Part shown: piece after piece, positions 9,745 through 21,135 of the stretch
Layout of the letters: every line of letters begins with the position of its first letter
How positions within the stretch are numbered: the first letter of the stretch is position 1
NCBI GenBank assembly: GCA_016271365.2
Contig: CM057456.1
Coordinates: forward strand, 1,397,139,001-1,397,203,000
Length of the DNA: 64,000 nt
Direction: 5' to 3'
DNA from: Neoceratodus forsteri
Taxonomy: Eukaryota; Chordata; Ceratodontiformes; Ceratodontidae
Translations under genes and position numbers: made by a program
The notes under the pieces: generated by a model
Databases searched by the model: none
The model's input: only the letters and a program-made list of their open reading frames with translations
Told to the model about the DNA's origin: nothing

Positions 9745-12700
9745 TAAACTCGTACACATAAAGTGCTGGCAGAAAAGGACCATTGGGTCCATCTAGTCTG
9801 CTGTGTTGTCCCTGCCTAACACTCCATCCGGGACCCTATTTGGTCACAGGTGTCCCTCCCTCCCCCCCTTACCTCTGCTCATAATACTCATGCGCCTATC
9901 CCGCGCTTGTTTTAAGTTCCTCACTGTCTTCATCCGGTACCAGATCAATATGGCACTGCTAAAACAGCACAGCAAGAATCGTGCTATGGAAAGTGCTAAA
10001 TCATGTACAGCGATGGTGTTTTACAGCGTTTGGGAATTACCACTGACCCTGTTGCTGTGCGGTCAGATGGGGGAGTGTTGAATTAGCTGTAGGTGTGGTG
10101 TGTGGTCAAGCCGCTCCTGTGGTGGAATGGCTAAGGCACCAAAACCTAGAGTGTAGGAGCACTGGGGACCGGGGTTCGGCTCTCCGTCTCCTGTTATTAG
10201 CGCTGTTGTTTTATTTTTATTTTTTTTAGACATTTCTCCCCCCCCCCCACCGAGTTTCTCACCTTCTTCGAGGTCCACAAGCTTCCGAAGTTGATTATAA
10301 TAAATCTGGGGGGTTTGGGAGGTAGAGCCCCCATGTCGGGGGGGTGGGTGTAGACCCCCCTGAAAAACACAAAGTTTACATTTTCCCCATTAACTTCTGT
10401 AGCGTGCGCACATTTCATATCTGTTGGTGTGTTTTTTCCAACCTTACTTGCACACATGCCATTTTGCTTCCCGCATTTATTACCACACTGTTTTTGGTTT
10501 AGACATTATGACCCTATGCCTCTTCGCCCCTAACACATCTTCTGGCAAGTTGTTCCAGGCATCTACCACTCTTTCTGTGAAGGAGTATTTCCTCACATCC
10601 CTCTTAAACTCCCCCCACCACCAACACCAGTTTCATAGCATGCCCCTGTATACTGGTGCCCCTTCTCCTTTGGAAGAGTCTCCCGCTGTACTTTGTTCAC
10701 CCCTGTGAGGTACTTATAGGCCTCAGTCATTTCCCCTTCTTCTCTCCTTTTGTCCAGGGAGTGCATGCCGAGCTCTAGCTGCCTCTCCTTATATGGCTTC
10801 TCATACAAATCCCACAGCATTTTAGTTGCCCTTCTGTGAACCGCTTCCAATGTCAATGTCCTTTCAGAGGTGCTTCCTCCAGAACTGGACACAGTACTTC
10901 ACATGGGGGCTCACCAGTGAGCAATACAAAGGCAACACCACCTCCCTTCTCCTGCTAGCGATCCCCCTCCCTGTGCATCTGTCTCGCCTTGCTTACTGTC
11001 CTATCACACTGCCCTGTCATCTTGAGATCATCCGATATGATCACCCTAGGGTCCCTCTCTTGCTTGGTAACTGTAAGTACCCTCTCCCCCAATATTATAT
11101 ACGGTCCCCAGGTTACCCCATCCTAGGTGCATGACTTTGCACTTTTTGGCACTGAAACCCAGCTGCCACTCTCTAGACCACTTCCCTAATTTCTCCAAAT
11201 CCGTTTGCATTCTTTCCACCCCTTCCTGGGTGTCCACCCTGTTGCAGATGTTTGTGTCACTTGCAAAGAGACACACCTTCCCCTCCAGTTTGTTAGCAGT
11301 GTCACTTATGAGGACTTTGAAGAGAACAGGACCAGTACCAATCCCTGTGGTACTCCACTGGTCACTCTCCCATTCTCTGAGTAGCAACCGTTTACCACCA
11401 CCCTCTGCCTCCTATCTTTCAACCAGTTGGATATACCTAGCACACCCCCTTCTCACCCACCCCTAGGCTACTAAGTTTCTTTAACAGCCCCTTATGTGGT
11501 ACATTGTCAAAGTCCTTACTGAAGTCTAGATAGGCCACATCCACTATCCTCCCCGAGTACATTCTTAGTTATCCAGTCAAAGAAATGTATGAGATTTGTT
11601 TGACATGACCTCCCCCCGTGAAGCTGTACTGCCAGTGACCCTCTACCCCCTATGTCTCCAGGTGCTCCCTCAGTCTCTCCTTCAGTAGGAACTCCGTTAA
11701 CTTTCCCACTACTGATGTGAGACAGACTGGTCTGCAATTTCTGATCTCCTCCCTCTCTTGTGCAGTTAATAACAATCGGCCCTTCTCCATTCCTCTGGAA
11801 CCACCTCTGTTTCCAGTGAGGTGCTAAACAGTGTTGCCAGAGGGGCAAGCACAGTGATCGGATCCTTAAATACCCTTGGGTGTATCCCAGCTAGCCACAT
11901 AACCTTGTTTTCCTTTAGGGCTTACAACCCACGGTGGACTCTCTCTTCTGTTAATGGACATGAGTCCATCCCCCCCACTCCAGTGCCTATTAATGCATGT
12001 GTGGCCATCCTACCCTTCCACTGTAAATACCAAGCAGAAGTATTTGTTTAAAATGTTAGCTTTTTCCTTTGCTGCCCTTACCATTCTGCCTGCCTCCCTT
12101 TGGTTCTCTAGATATACCTCCCTATACGCCTTCATCTGGGTCTCCTTGTACTTTCTGAAAGCTGTTTTTGCCTCCTATACCACTTTACCACCTCCTTTGA
12201 GAACCAAAGTGGCCTCTTTCTCCTCTTTTCCTTACGTATTACCTTTAGACAGTTTGCCTTTACTGCAGTTATTCCCTTCTTTATTATATTTCTTTGTGCC
12301 TCCTCAAAGTATTTCCTAAGCAGTCTACCATTTCTCTAAAATCTCCCCCTGAAATCCAGAACCATCATCGTAGTGTGGATTTCCCCCTCCCCAATACGTA
12401 TGCCAGGCCACACCGTACAATGATCACTTGAACCCAGGGGGCTACCCACTGTGATGTCTACTATGTTGTCCCTGTTTGGTAGCACCAGATCCCATACCAC
12501 CCCATCTCTAGTGGGATCTGTAACAATCTGCTGAGAAATGCCCCTTTCAGAAAGTCTAGGAAGACTCTACTCCTAGTCACAGCTGTTGCCAGGATGTTCC
12601 AATCCACATTCGGGACATTATAGTTACCCATGATTACTACTTCCCCTTTGCTTGTCATTTTGCCTGTGGCCTCACCTATAGTTCTTATAACCATTATAAA
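9745..12700 (-). pseudogene. CR1-type LINE, antisense, interrupted
   Basis: Read on the minus strand, it runs from endonuclease to 3' end. At 12694-12461 is the endonuclease core with VVIMGNYNVPNVDW, the 'GDFN-x-P-x-(I/V)-DW' block. At 11387-11046 is the RT region with CLFASDTNI (YADD-type block altered to ASDT), WQLGFSAKKCKVMHLG. At 10892-10593 is the C-terminal RRATKMLWDLYEKPYKER. The 3' UTR reaches about 9770, where the plus strand reads GCAGAAAAGGACCATTGGG and CATCTAGTCTGC, the usual CR1 end. Many frameshifts make it inactive. A tRNA-derived insertion sits at about 10095-10430. Confidence 0.8.
10095..10430 (+). mobile_element. tRNA-headed SINE-like insertion in CR1
   Basis: A-box-like TGGTGGAATGGCTAAGGC (about 10121-10138) and B-box-like CGGGGTTCGGCTC (about 10171-10183) are spaced as in a tRNA gene. 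A body with homopolymer runs follows. CR1 sequence resumes near 10434. No intact cloverleaf is expected, so this is a SINE and not a tRNA gene. Confidence 0.55.
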
Positions 12701-13204
12701 TCAAGGGAGCGCGCACAACCAATTGGGGCACTCCATTTCTCTGCGCGTGAGACATTCTTATTCTGTGAAGAGCGTTTCGTGTGCAGCTGCCCTGGAAAAG
12801 AGCACATTCTTGTGAGATTTAAAAAAAAAAAAGTAATATATTATTGATCAAGCTCAGTCAATAGTATATTAATACCATCACCAGGACCACTCTTATGGTT
12901 GGAAAAGTGGTCTCACTTACATTCTGAGGGCATCAGAACTGCTCAGCTTCAGTTCACAGTTCTCATACCCTAGCAATTGTATGCGAGACTACTTTTACAA
13001 CCTTTAGAGTGGTATTGACGGTGGCATTAACATACATAAGAGGGTGTCTCATGCACATACTGTAGTTCTAAAACTCTGGCATTCTAAGATTAGTTGGCAC
13101 AGTTAATTTCAAAGTAATATTCTGCAAAATATAACATTTTGATTTTTTAATTAAAATTCAGTTTTTTAAAGCTATTTAACATGATTTATGACATATTTTA
13201 TATA
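12701..13204. other. No recognisable feature
   Basis: AT-rich sequence with a short A run near 12820. No gene or repeat family was recognised. Confidence 0.3.
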
Positions 13205-13420
13205 AGAACACACATTCGAACATACAACAAACCTAGCAGAATTAAGGCCATTAGGTCTGTCTAGTCTGTTGGCAGGGTCCTCAGCATAAGCTACTGCCCT
13301 GATGTGTTCAATTCCTTGTCCATTATGGTTATACCAGTTTCTTCTCAAGTCCTTTGTGTGCCTCAGCTGCTTAACTGTGCTTCACAGTCATCTCACCCAA
13401 AGAAGTCAAGAACGCACTCT
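13205..13420 (-). mobile_element. CR1 3'-end fragment
   Basis: The plus strand reads ATAAGAACACACATTCGAAC and GGTCTGTCTAGTCTGTTGGC, the antisense form of a CR1 3' UTR. It is heavily diverged. Confidence 0.45.
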
Positions 13421-13674
13421 TATAACCATAAGAGATTCAGTAATATGAACATGTAATAGTGTATAGTGAGGGTTTGTTGTGCATGGATTTCCATGCCAGC
13501 TGAAACTTGTGTATTTCACAGTCCAAAGATCATGGAACACAGTTGTACCCTTCTGTGGTACAACAAGGTTCTAGCTGATCAAAAATCCTCCAGACATCTG
13601 GTATTTTTCAGCAGTCAGTTCAAGTTCAGAACTAAAACCACTTGTCTGCCACGAGAGTGCTGTGAAAACACTTT

Positions 13675-13694
13675 TTAAAAAAAAAAAAAAAAAA
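13675..13694. repeat. Poly(A) run
   Basis: About seventeen consecutive A residues, just before a fold-back element. It could be the tail of an older retroposon. Confidence 0.7.
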
Positions 13695-13714
13695 CATGAA
13701 GTAAAAAAAGAACT

Positions 13715-13905
13715 ATACGCTATAAAAACAAAATATATTGGTTGGGCAACAACATGCCAAGCCAGCCTGAGCTGCCACCTAGGGCTTCTGATTACATCGT
13801 ACCTCTCAAGCTTTGCTCTTGAGGTCTGATGTAATCAGAACCTCTCTGTGGCAGCGCATGCTGGTTGTGTATGGCTCCCCAACCAGTATTCTTTGTGTAT
13901 TAGGT
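13715..13905. repeat. Fold-back element, hairpin-core family, copy 1
   Basis: Left arm ATTGGTTGGG...CTGATTACATCGTACC pairs with right arm GATGTAATCAGAACC...CCCCAACCAGTAT. The centre is CTCAAG, CTTTGCT, CTTGAG. The same core plan occurs at 50405-50590 and 57925-58105. Confidence 0.7.
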
Positions 13906-14440
13906 GTGATGTAAAGGGCAGTACTTTATCTGGAGACTGTCGTATCTAGTTCTGTTCCTTTTTTTATCTCATCAGCATTTTGAACTCGCAGGTAGCCGAT
14001 CTCACAGCAAGTGAGTGGTCCTTTTCAGGCAGGTGTGATGTCACAGACAGTGAGGTCATAGGGCTGATAATGAATGAGGAGGACTGGAACTAGCGAAGTC
14101 TACCTCCTGGTAGAGTACCGTTCCACACATCTTAACAATATTGTCTGATAGAAAATCTTTTACAGTAGTTAGCTAAAGGGAAAAGAAAACAATACTTCTG
14201 ATATAAGAAGTATTAGTTCAGTACTTTTGAAAATGATGTAGGTTGTACACTAGCGCATTATTTTTTTTAATTATTCAGATTTCTCCATGTTTCCTGTTTA
14301 AAACATATATAATGGGCATTACTGGCAGGACAGAAATTCCTAAAGTGACATCATAATGACATGCAGTTACTAGTTACAGTTCCGGGATAGGGGCCCCTAT
14401 GACTAACCTTGTTGGTGCTGACCAAAAACAAGGCCACCTT
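13906..14440. other. No recognisable feature
   Basis: No gene, exon or repeat family was recognised between the fold-back and the SINE pair. Confidence 0.3.
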
Positions 14441-14444
14441 TTCT

Positions 14445-14670
14445 AGCCCAGCTAGGGAACAGGCTTCTTCAGCCTGGCGGTAGAGTCCTGGGTTGGGAGC
14501 CAGGAGGTTGCAAGTTCAAATCCTGAGTTCCCCTGGTTTGAAATAACAGGGTTACAGTACTAGGGATTACTCCGCAGATAGTTGTGGTGCCAGAACCATC
14601 ACAAATGGTTTTAGAAATTGGATCCCAAACGAGGCCCCGGATAGAGGGCACATCGAGTAAGCACTGCAAA
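14445..14670 (+). mobile_element. tRNA-derived SINE, copy 1 of a pair
   Basis: AGCCTGGCGGTAGAGTCCTGG provides an A-box-like segment and GTTGCAAGTTCAAATCC a B-box-like segment at tRNA spacing. A related copy follows at 14770. Confidence 0.6.
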
Positions 14671-14769
14671 GTCTTTTCCCTCTTGGCTAGGAGGGTGAAT
14701 GACAGGGTGATATAAAAAGGGGAGGGACATGAGCAACTAGGCTCAGGTGTTGACTGTAGGGTTCTCCTA

Positions 14770-14915
14770 CTAGAAGGGAGCTGTTTCTATAGCTTGGTGG
14801 TGGAATCCTGGTTTGAGAGCCAGATGATTACAAGTTCTAATCATGGGTCCCCTGGGTTGGAAATATGAGGCCGCTGTACAAGGGTGGACACGGTGCCAGA
14901 GCTCTCAAATAAGTC
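14770..14915 (+). mobile_element. tRNA-derived SINE, copy 2 of a pair
   Basis: AGCTTGGTGGTGGAATCCTGG, then GAGAGCCAGATGATTACAAG and TTCTAATCATGGGTCCCC, match the preceding SINE. It ends about 120 bp before an exon. Confidence 0.6.
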
Positions 14916-15037
14916 TCAATTTCTAAAAGGTAGAGAGGCTGGTTGGGTGGTGATTTCCCAGTTGGTGTGTTCACAGCAGCAGTGGAATGCCTACCAGCCT
15001 CCTTGCTAATGTTGTTCTTCCTTTTTATCCTTCCCAG

Positions 15038-15116
15038 ATTCTCTTCTCGACGACTTTCTCCTCACGTATACCGTCTTCATGTCAACCGGGGACCTGTGCC
15101 AAGCGCTGCTGAGACA
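15038..15116 (+). CDS. RAPGEF5: RAPGEF5 internal exon, REM domain start
   Basis: After a pyrimidine-rich acceptor (TTCTTCCTTTTTATCCTTCCCAG, 15015-15037) the exon encodes (D)SLLDDFLLTYTVFMST then GDLCQALLR, the start of the Ras-exchanger N-terminal (REM/RasGEF_N) helices that brace the catalytic CDC25 domain in Rap GEFs. These enzymes load the small GTPase Rap with GTP. The exon is 79 nt, starts after one base of a codon and ends with CA, the first two bases of a His codon completed by the exon at 23167. The donor is not GT but ATATCCTTTT, a U12-type AT start. Identity rests on remembered family sequence: the residues fit RAPGEF5 better than RAPGEF3 or RAPGEF4. Upstream exons are not in the window. 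Confidence 0.82.
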
Positions 15117-15127
15117 ATATCCTTTTC
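15117..15127 (+). other. U12-type (AT-AC) intron 5' splice site
   Basis: ATATCCTTTTC directly follows the exon and matches the minor-spliceosome consensus ATATCCTT. The partner branch site and AC acceptor are at 23148-23166. The reading frame joins exactly when these sites are used. Confidence 0.88.
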
Positions 15128-15815
15128 CACCTTGCTCTGTTTTTTCTATGCAAACATGCAATGAAAGATCAAGTGACCTGGCACATTGACTGTGTTTACT
15201 CAGTGATCCCAACTTTTATTAAATGTCTGATCCTGCATCTGCAATCTCATTTGCAGATATTTAACTAGTAGACATTATTTAACAAAAAAAACCCACATTT
15301 TTTTTCAAATAAATTAGTCTGTGTACCAGGGATGTTCTCCAGTTTGTGTCCCCTAATTTATCTTGTGGTGGAGTTTGTCTGTTTGGGTTAACAGTTTTAT
15401 GAAGTAGGACATGCACATCTGTAATGTTTCTAAAGGTCACTATTATCTCTCTTCAGAAATATGTGTCCGCTATTACTCAATGGATATTTAGGAAATGCAA
15501 TGCATTGCTTCATTTACTTACACAATGAAGCCAAACCCACGCTTTTACAATGAAATATTTATCGATGCACACATACAGTAAGTAGTTCATTGGTTGTAGT
15601 TCAGTAGCTTTATTCTCTATCCACACTTTATAAATGGGAGTGATTTTGACAAAGCTGTCATCAGTCACCAACGTTGTTTACTGATAATGGCTTTGCTGAA
15701 AAGTGTCACATTTACAGAGAGAGTGCTGCTAAAATATATAGTTATCTGACTACCCTGATAAATTAAGTGTGAATTAATAAAGACTAATTTGTGTGCAGGT
15801 GTAAATTCAGTGCTG
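15128..15815. other. Intron, no recognisable feature
   Basis: Start of the U12 intron. No repeat family or RNA was recognised. Confidence 0.4.
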
Positions 15816-16070
15816 ATATCAACAGTTGTTAGGATTAATGCACTAGAGAGTAACAGACCTTGATCATTGGGAAATCACTGGAGACAAGTATAAAAGAGAG
15901 TATAGTGCAATTCTAGGTGACCAGCGGGGTTCAAGATAGACGGCAACATGGCTTGTGGCAGGCAGATTATGCCAGATGAATCTAATTGAGTTTTTTGATA
16001 GGGTTATGAAGGCAGTGGACATTGGCCAGGTAGTAGATATAATGTGGTATGGTTTTATTTTATTTGTAAA
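15816..16070 (+). pseudogene. CR1 reverse transcriptase fragment
   Basis: The plus strand resembles the CR1 RT segment before the first catalytic Asp: GACCAGCGGGGTTCAAG, then a frame reading FFDRVMKAVDIGQVVDI. Frameshifts are present and it ends abruptly. Confidence 0.6.
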
Positions 16071-17199
16071 ATGGGGCCCCTCCAGTATTCAGTGTGCCTG
16101 TAGAATATAAAACAGCCATCAGTATAAAAATAAATTGCACAATAATAATAAAATAAACAACCATAAACCATCATAATATCCCGTAAATGTACAAAAATAG
16201 ACAAAATCAGCATACATACCTAGTCAGTGTTATGGGGCAGGTGCAGAGTGAGTTTAGGAGAGGGATGTTAATCACTTTTAACTTTCTGCAAACATAGCTT
16301 GTTGAAAAGCTTTCTTTGGAACTGGGGTTAAGTGAGGTCAACAGAAAAAAGAGCATTACTGATAGCAGAGATAATCAGATTTCTAGTGGTCTACTATGTA
16401 AATTCCACCTCCTACTGACCACGTGCATGAAAGAAGAAAGATGACAGCATGTGCAGGTAGTCAGCAGTTCTGCAGAGAACTTTGCTTAATTATCACCAGG
16501 GTACTCCAAGACCAAATAAGACCAAACCCATCTATACTGTTAAGTGTTGATTATCTGATATTCAGCCTGAACTCTTTCTGGGGTAAGACCACACAATAAT
16601 TCACAAAAGGCTATCTGGTAGCAAGGCGATTGTTGGGAAAGCAGCCTAAACCCATTCTAGGGTGTCTGCAGTGTTGGAACTATAGGGAGGCTTGCCAGGG
16701 CTCACCCCAGCTCTGAAGTGAGACCCAGTAGCTCAAGCATCATTGCTTTGACTTATAATGGGAAGGGGGTCTCAGTTTAAAGATAAGACCCTCATAACCC
16801 CCAAGCTCATAAAGTATAACTCTCAACACTAGGTAAGACCACAAATGTATTCAATTACAAGTACCACTACACAGTCATGCAGGTGGGACATTGCTGGGGG
16901 TTATGGGTAGAAGGTGGCTGCTGTGGGGCAGTGGTGGCCCAGGGATTGTTCTGATAACGTAGCCAGTGTCTCAGTTTTAGGAGGTTCCATGCCCCAAGGA
17001 CTAAGCATAAGGCTGTAAGTGCTGAGAAGCGCTACTTTAAAGTCAAAGCCAGTAGAGGTGGATGGACAGCATTGTGGGGAGGGATTTCCTGTGGGACATA
17101 GTATGCACACCTCAAAAAATTGTTTACCTCTGTTAGAGGAATATCCACAGAAGTAGAGGGGGAAAGTGCACCAGAAAAGGAGTCAGCATCCACTAGTGC
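16071..17199. other. Intron; possible antisense LINE tail, otherwise nothing
   Basis: TTTTATTTTATTTGTAAAAT at 16055-16075 looks like an antisense LINE tail. From 16260 to 17200 no family was recognised. Confidence 0.3.
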
Positions 17200-19640
17200 C
17201 AAGCCAAAGAGAAGAAGGGAGCCCCAAAGGGGGACACAGAAAGAAACTAGTTATTAGGGACTCAACAGTCAGGGGGACCAAGGTGATGTTACCGTGGGGT
17301 CACAGTGAATGAACTCTGGACCAGGGTGATGGAACTCATTGGGAAGAAGGGGGAATGTCAGACATGGTGGTACACGTAGGCAAAAACAATCTGGACAGAG
17401 AGAGCATGGAAGTAGCAGAGGACCGCTTGTATACCCTAGGTAGGACACTGCGGTTAAGAGCAGTAGCAGTAACCTTCTCTGCGGTCCTACTGAGGCCATG
17501 TAATTATGCAAGGGAGCAGTTTAGGATACATCAGTTCAGTGTGTGGTGAAGGGTTAGAGCAAAGGGAGGTTCAGTTCTTAGGTAACTGGGTCATCACCTC
17601 TAGGGGCTAGGGGCTGTTCGAGTGGTATGGTCTCCATCCCAGTGAGGAGAGCACTAGGGTGAAGGTTGGCAGAGCACATCAAGGCACACTTATACTGTGA
17701 GAGGGGGAGGCAGTACTGTTGAAGATAGGTGCAACTTCACCACTGAGGGAGGCCAGACAGGTCCCCCCCCCCCCAAGTGCTTGTACAGACAGAGAGGATG
17801 ACAATGCAAAAAATAGTTGGGAGAGAGAATCGGAAAAAGAAATGATGTGCACGTTGGAGCATAGAAGGGTGGGGCATGGCAGGATCTGGGACAAGGAAGG
17901 GAGCAGGGGCAAAGGTGGGTGTGACAAATTCTGAGAGAAGGTAGAAGCAGGGGGCCTGGAGGGCTTTGGGTGCAAATGCCAGGAACCTGGGGAATAAGAC
18001 CTGTGACCTGCAGGTAGTGGTGGCAGAAGCCCAGTTGGACTTGGTGACAGTCACAGAGATGTGATCAACACAGCACCATGACTGGGACATAACCAGTCAG
18101 TGTTATGCAGTGTTTAGGAGGGATAGAGAACAGAGAAAAAGGGATGGGCTGATGTTACACTTCAGGTAGGGCATCAAAGGTACTGTACATAGACATTGTG
18201 CGTACAGGTAGTCATGGGTGAGGGGAGATCAGGATTGGAGTGATACATATGCCACCATATCAGAAAGAGGTGGCTGTTAATGCAATGAGGGAAGAGACTA
18301 AAAGGGCAGAAGCAGGGGGAGGTGCTGCAAGTGGCAGGCTTCAACATGCTATTCGTGGATTGGTGCATTCCAGTGGCAGTAGGTGAAAGGCACCAGTTGC
18401 CGGTAGAGGTATTCCAGGAGGTATTTTCTGATACGGAGAGTAAAGGAACCTTCAAGGGAAGGAGCTTGATTTGGTCCTCACAAATGGGGGCAGTATTAGG
18501 GAGGTCGCAGTTCAGGACCCACTGGGAAACACTGATCATCAGACTGTGTGGTTCAGTATCAGATTGGAGACAGATAGAAAGCAGTCAAAGGTGAAGGTTG
18601 TGAACTTCAGAAGAGTGGATTTGGGAAGGATGCAGGTTGAAACTCCTAAAGGAGAAACTGGATGGATGGGGACTGCAATGGGGTTGGACAACAAGTAGGA
18701 CATAAGGGAAGGGAAGAGAAGGTATGCCTTTTTGCAGATGACACCAAAATCTGAAATAGAGTTGACACTCAGGAAAAGGTGGAAAATGCATGAGGATCTT
18801 GGGAAACTCGAGGAATGGTCAGTAACATGGCAGTTGAGGTTCAGTGCCAAAAAGTGCAAAATCATGCATCTAGACCATAAGAACCCCTGTGCTAAGTATT
18901 GGATGGGGCGAGGTACTAACAATCACTAGGCAAGAAAGGGACCTAGGGGTTATCATACTGGAGGACTTCATAGTGGCAAGGCAATGTGACAAGGCAGTGG
19001 GTAGGGCTAAAGGGATGTTGGGGTGCATAGGAAGGGGTATCTCCAGCAGGAGAAGGAAGGTGGTGATCCCATTATATTGCTCAATGGTGCGGCCACACCT
19101 GCAGTACTGTGTTCAGTTTTGGAGACAACCCCTCAGAAAGAACATAGGGTGGAGGCAGGTGAGAGAAGGGTAACTGAAATGGTGCAGGGTTTGCATGAGA
19201 AGCCCTATGAAGTGGGATGTCAACATGCACATCCTGGAAGAGAGGAGAGATAGAGGTGACATCATAGGAACCTTCAAGTATCTAAAAGGGTTCAGTAGGT
19301 TGCAGGAGAAAGTCTCTTAGAAAAGAGAACAAGGACCAGGGGCATGCAGTGAAACTGTGGGGGAGTTTGGGAGTGATGTGGAAACTTTCTTCACTGAAAG
19401 GGTGGTAAACACCTTGAATAGACCTCCAGTGGAATTAGTAGAGACTGAAACAGTGATTGGGGTTGGGGAGCTTCAAGCATGCATGAGATATACAAAAAGG
19501 GTATATTAGATAGGAGGCAATGAGGTAGGAAGGTTGCAGGAGACCAGATAGGGTCTGCGGAGACAGAATAAGCAGGGAACATCTGAGCAGACTGGGTGGG
19601 CCAAGAGAGACTTTTCTGCCATCAAATGTTATGATTCTAA
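17200..19640 (+). pseudogene. CR1 LINE, sense copy with ORF1 and ORF2 remnants
   Basis: The order is that of a CR1 element. At 17355-17549 a frame with DMVVHVGKNNL and RAVAVTFSAVLL resembles the esterase-like (SGNH) domain of CR1 ORF1, and LFEWYGLHPSEEST follows in another frame near 17620. Near 18000 comes the endonuclease start (CDLQVVVAEAQLDLVTVTE); near 18320-18355 comes VAGFNMLFVDW. The RT centre is deleted. At 18720-18929 the post-catalytic part reads WQLRFSAKKCKIMHL; at 18889-19173 it reads RDLGVIILEDF and VRPHLQYC. The 3' UTR ends near 19640 with TTTTCTGCCATCAAATG. It is not functional. Confidence 0.8.
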
Positions 19641-21050
19641 GTGGGGTACCACGAAAATCAGTTTTGGAACCTGTACTATACATTGTCTATGACATAGGGA
19701 AGGGAATCGATTGCACGATCTGTCTCTTTGCAAATGACACTAAGATCTGTGGCAGAATTGATATTGAGAAGGGATAAGGGACATGAAAAGGGACCTGGAA
19801 GTGTTAGAGTTGGTCCAGAACATGGCAACTCAACAATAATGCTGAATAGTGCAATGTTACGCACACTGGCAATAAAACTCCAGAAAAGAGGATTAGATGA
19901 GAAGGGTGAGGGTGGATCAGACCTCTGAGGAAAGAAACATTGGAATCATCACCAACAATGACAGTCTCAGATCTACTGCCCAATGTAACAAAGCATTTGG
20001 GAATGCTCACAGGATGCTGGGGTGCATAGTAAGAAGGTTCTCCAGTAGGAGGAAAGTTATATTACCCATGTACAGAAACCTAGTGACGCCTCACCTGAAT
20101 ACTGTGCGCAGTTCTGGAATCTGCACCTAAAGAAGAACAGGGACTGCTTGGAGTATTCAGACACAAAAGGTGCACATTGAAATAGTGGTGCTCATGGCAA
20201 AAGGCAAAAACAACGCAAACTGGAGGACAGGCACTCACAAAACCAATTATTCTAGACACTGCAGCTTATGAAAAAATAAATATTTGTTAAAATCCCATGT
20301 TGGGAATGAAACAGAACAAAGTCCGCACATTCTTGACGCATTTCAGACTTTAGCAGTGTTTTATAATGGACTGCTAAAGTCCAAAACGCATCAGGCACGT
20401 GCAGACTGTTCTGTTTCATTCCCAACATGGGATTTTAATAAATATTTATTGCTTTTTCATAAGCTACAGTGTCTAGAATAATTGGTTTTGTGAGTGCCTG
20501 TCCTCCAGTTTGTGTTGACTGCTTGGTGTATGCCCAGAGGAGGACCACAATAATGATCCATGAGTAGCAGGGGAAATCATAGGAGAGGAGGCTGGTGAAT
20601 CTCAACATGTAGACATTAGCCTCAAGAAGGGAAACGGGGGTCATGACAGAGACTAAGTACCTGCAGGGTAGTGAACTGGGCATGAGGAATAATGACACCG
20701 TAATGGGAGAGGTCCCACATGGAAATTAATGGAGATAAGGTTCAAGATGCCCATTAGGAAGTTATTCTTTATAGAAAGGATGGTGGATGACTGGAACAGA
20801 TTGTCCAATGAGGTAGTCCATGCAAAATCTGTGACTAGGTGGATTCTAACACAGGTGGGACAGATATAGGGAAATAGTACAAGGTACGTAAAAGGGGACA
20901 GAGAAGTATTCGAGAGAAAAGGGTGTCAAAAAACCACTAGGGCAGTTGACTAATAACTCGCATCCAGCGTAGGCTTGGCACAGCTTCAGAGTAGCCAACA
21001 GGAAGACTAGATCACCCATTGGGTCTTTTTCTGCCACTAGATTCTACGTC
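19641..21050 (+). pseudogene. Second CR1 fragment, sense, split by a fold-back
   Basis: It starts at GTGGGGTACCACGAAAATC, the G-V-P block of RT, and continues through LFANDTKICGRIDIE near 19730, the catalytic DD region altered to ND. The C-terminal block is near 19990-20130. A fold-back interrupts it at 20152-20516. The CR1 3' UTR resumes and ends near 21045 with TCTTTTTCTGCCACTAG. Confidence 0.75.
20142..20526. mobile_element. Fold-back element inside CR1, flanked by 10-bp direct repeat
   Basis: GACTGCTTGG occurs at 20142-20151 and again at 20517-20526. Between them, positions 20211-20350 are nearly the reverse complement of 20380-20517 (AACTGGAGGACAGGCACTC against GAGTGCCTGTCCTCCAGTT). An asymmetric lead of about 60 bp (20152-20210) is outside the palindrome. 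The flanking repeat looks like a target duplication. Confidence 0.75.
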
Positions 21051-21055
21051 CTGTA

Positions 21056-21135
21056 TCTTGTTTTGTTGTTTATTTGTCAAGTGGGTAAGTACACCGGAGC
21101 TACATCACCATTTGTAGATATGACCCGGGATCATA
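21056..21135 (-). mobile_element. LINE 3' tail fragment (antisense)
   Basis: TGTTTATTTGTCAAGTGGG, then TAAGTACACCGGAGC and ATATGACCCGGGATC, are a diverged antisense form of the tail at 7940-8020. Confidence 0.45.

Noticed and set aside
10166..10200. A 2A-like TGDGEPNPGP in a minus-strand frame
   Set aside because: It is the reverse complement of the B-box area of a tRNA-derived SINE, and its frame has no relation to a LINE ORF. Coincidence.
15038..15116. Exon of RAPGEF3 or RAPGEF4 (EPAC)
   Set aside because: The later exon sequence (E-Y-P-x-L-E-K-E-L, M-H-R-R) fits RAPGEF5 better in my recollection. A search would decide.
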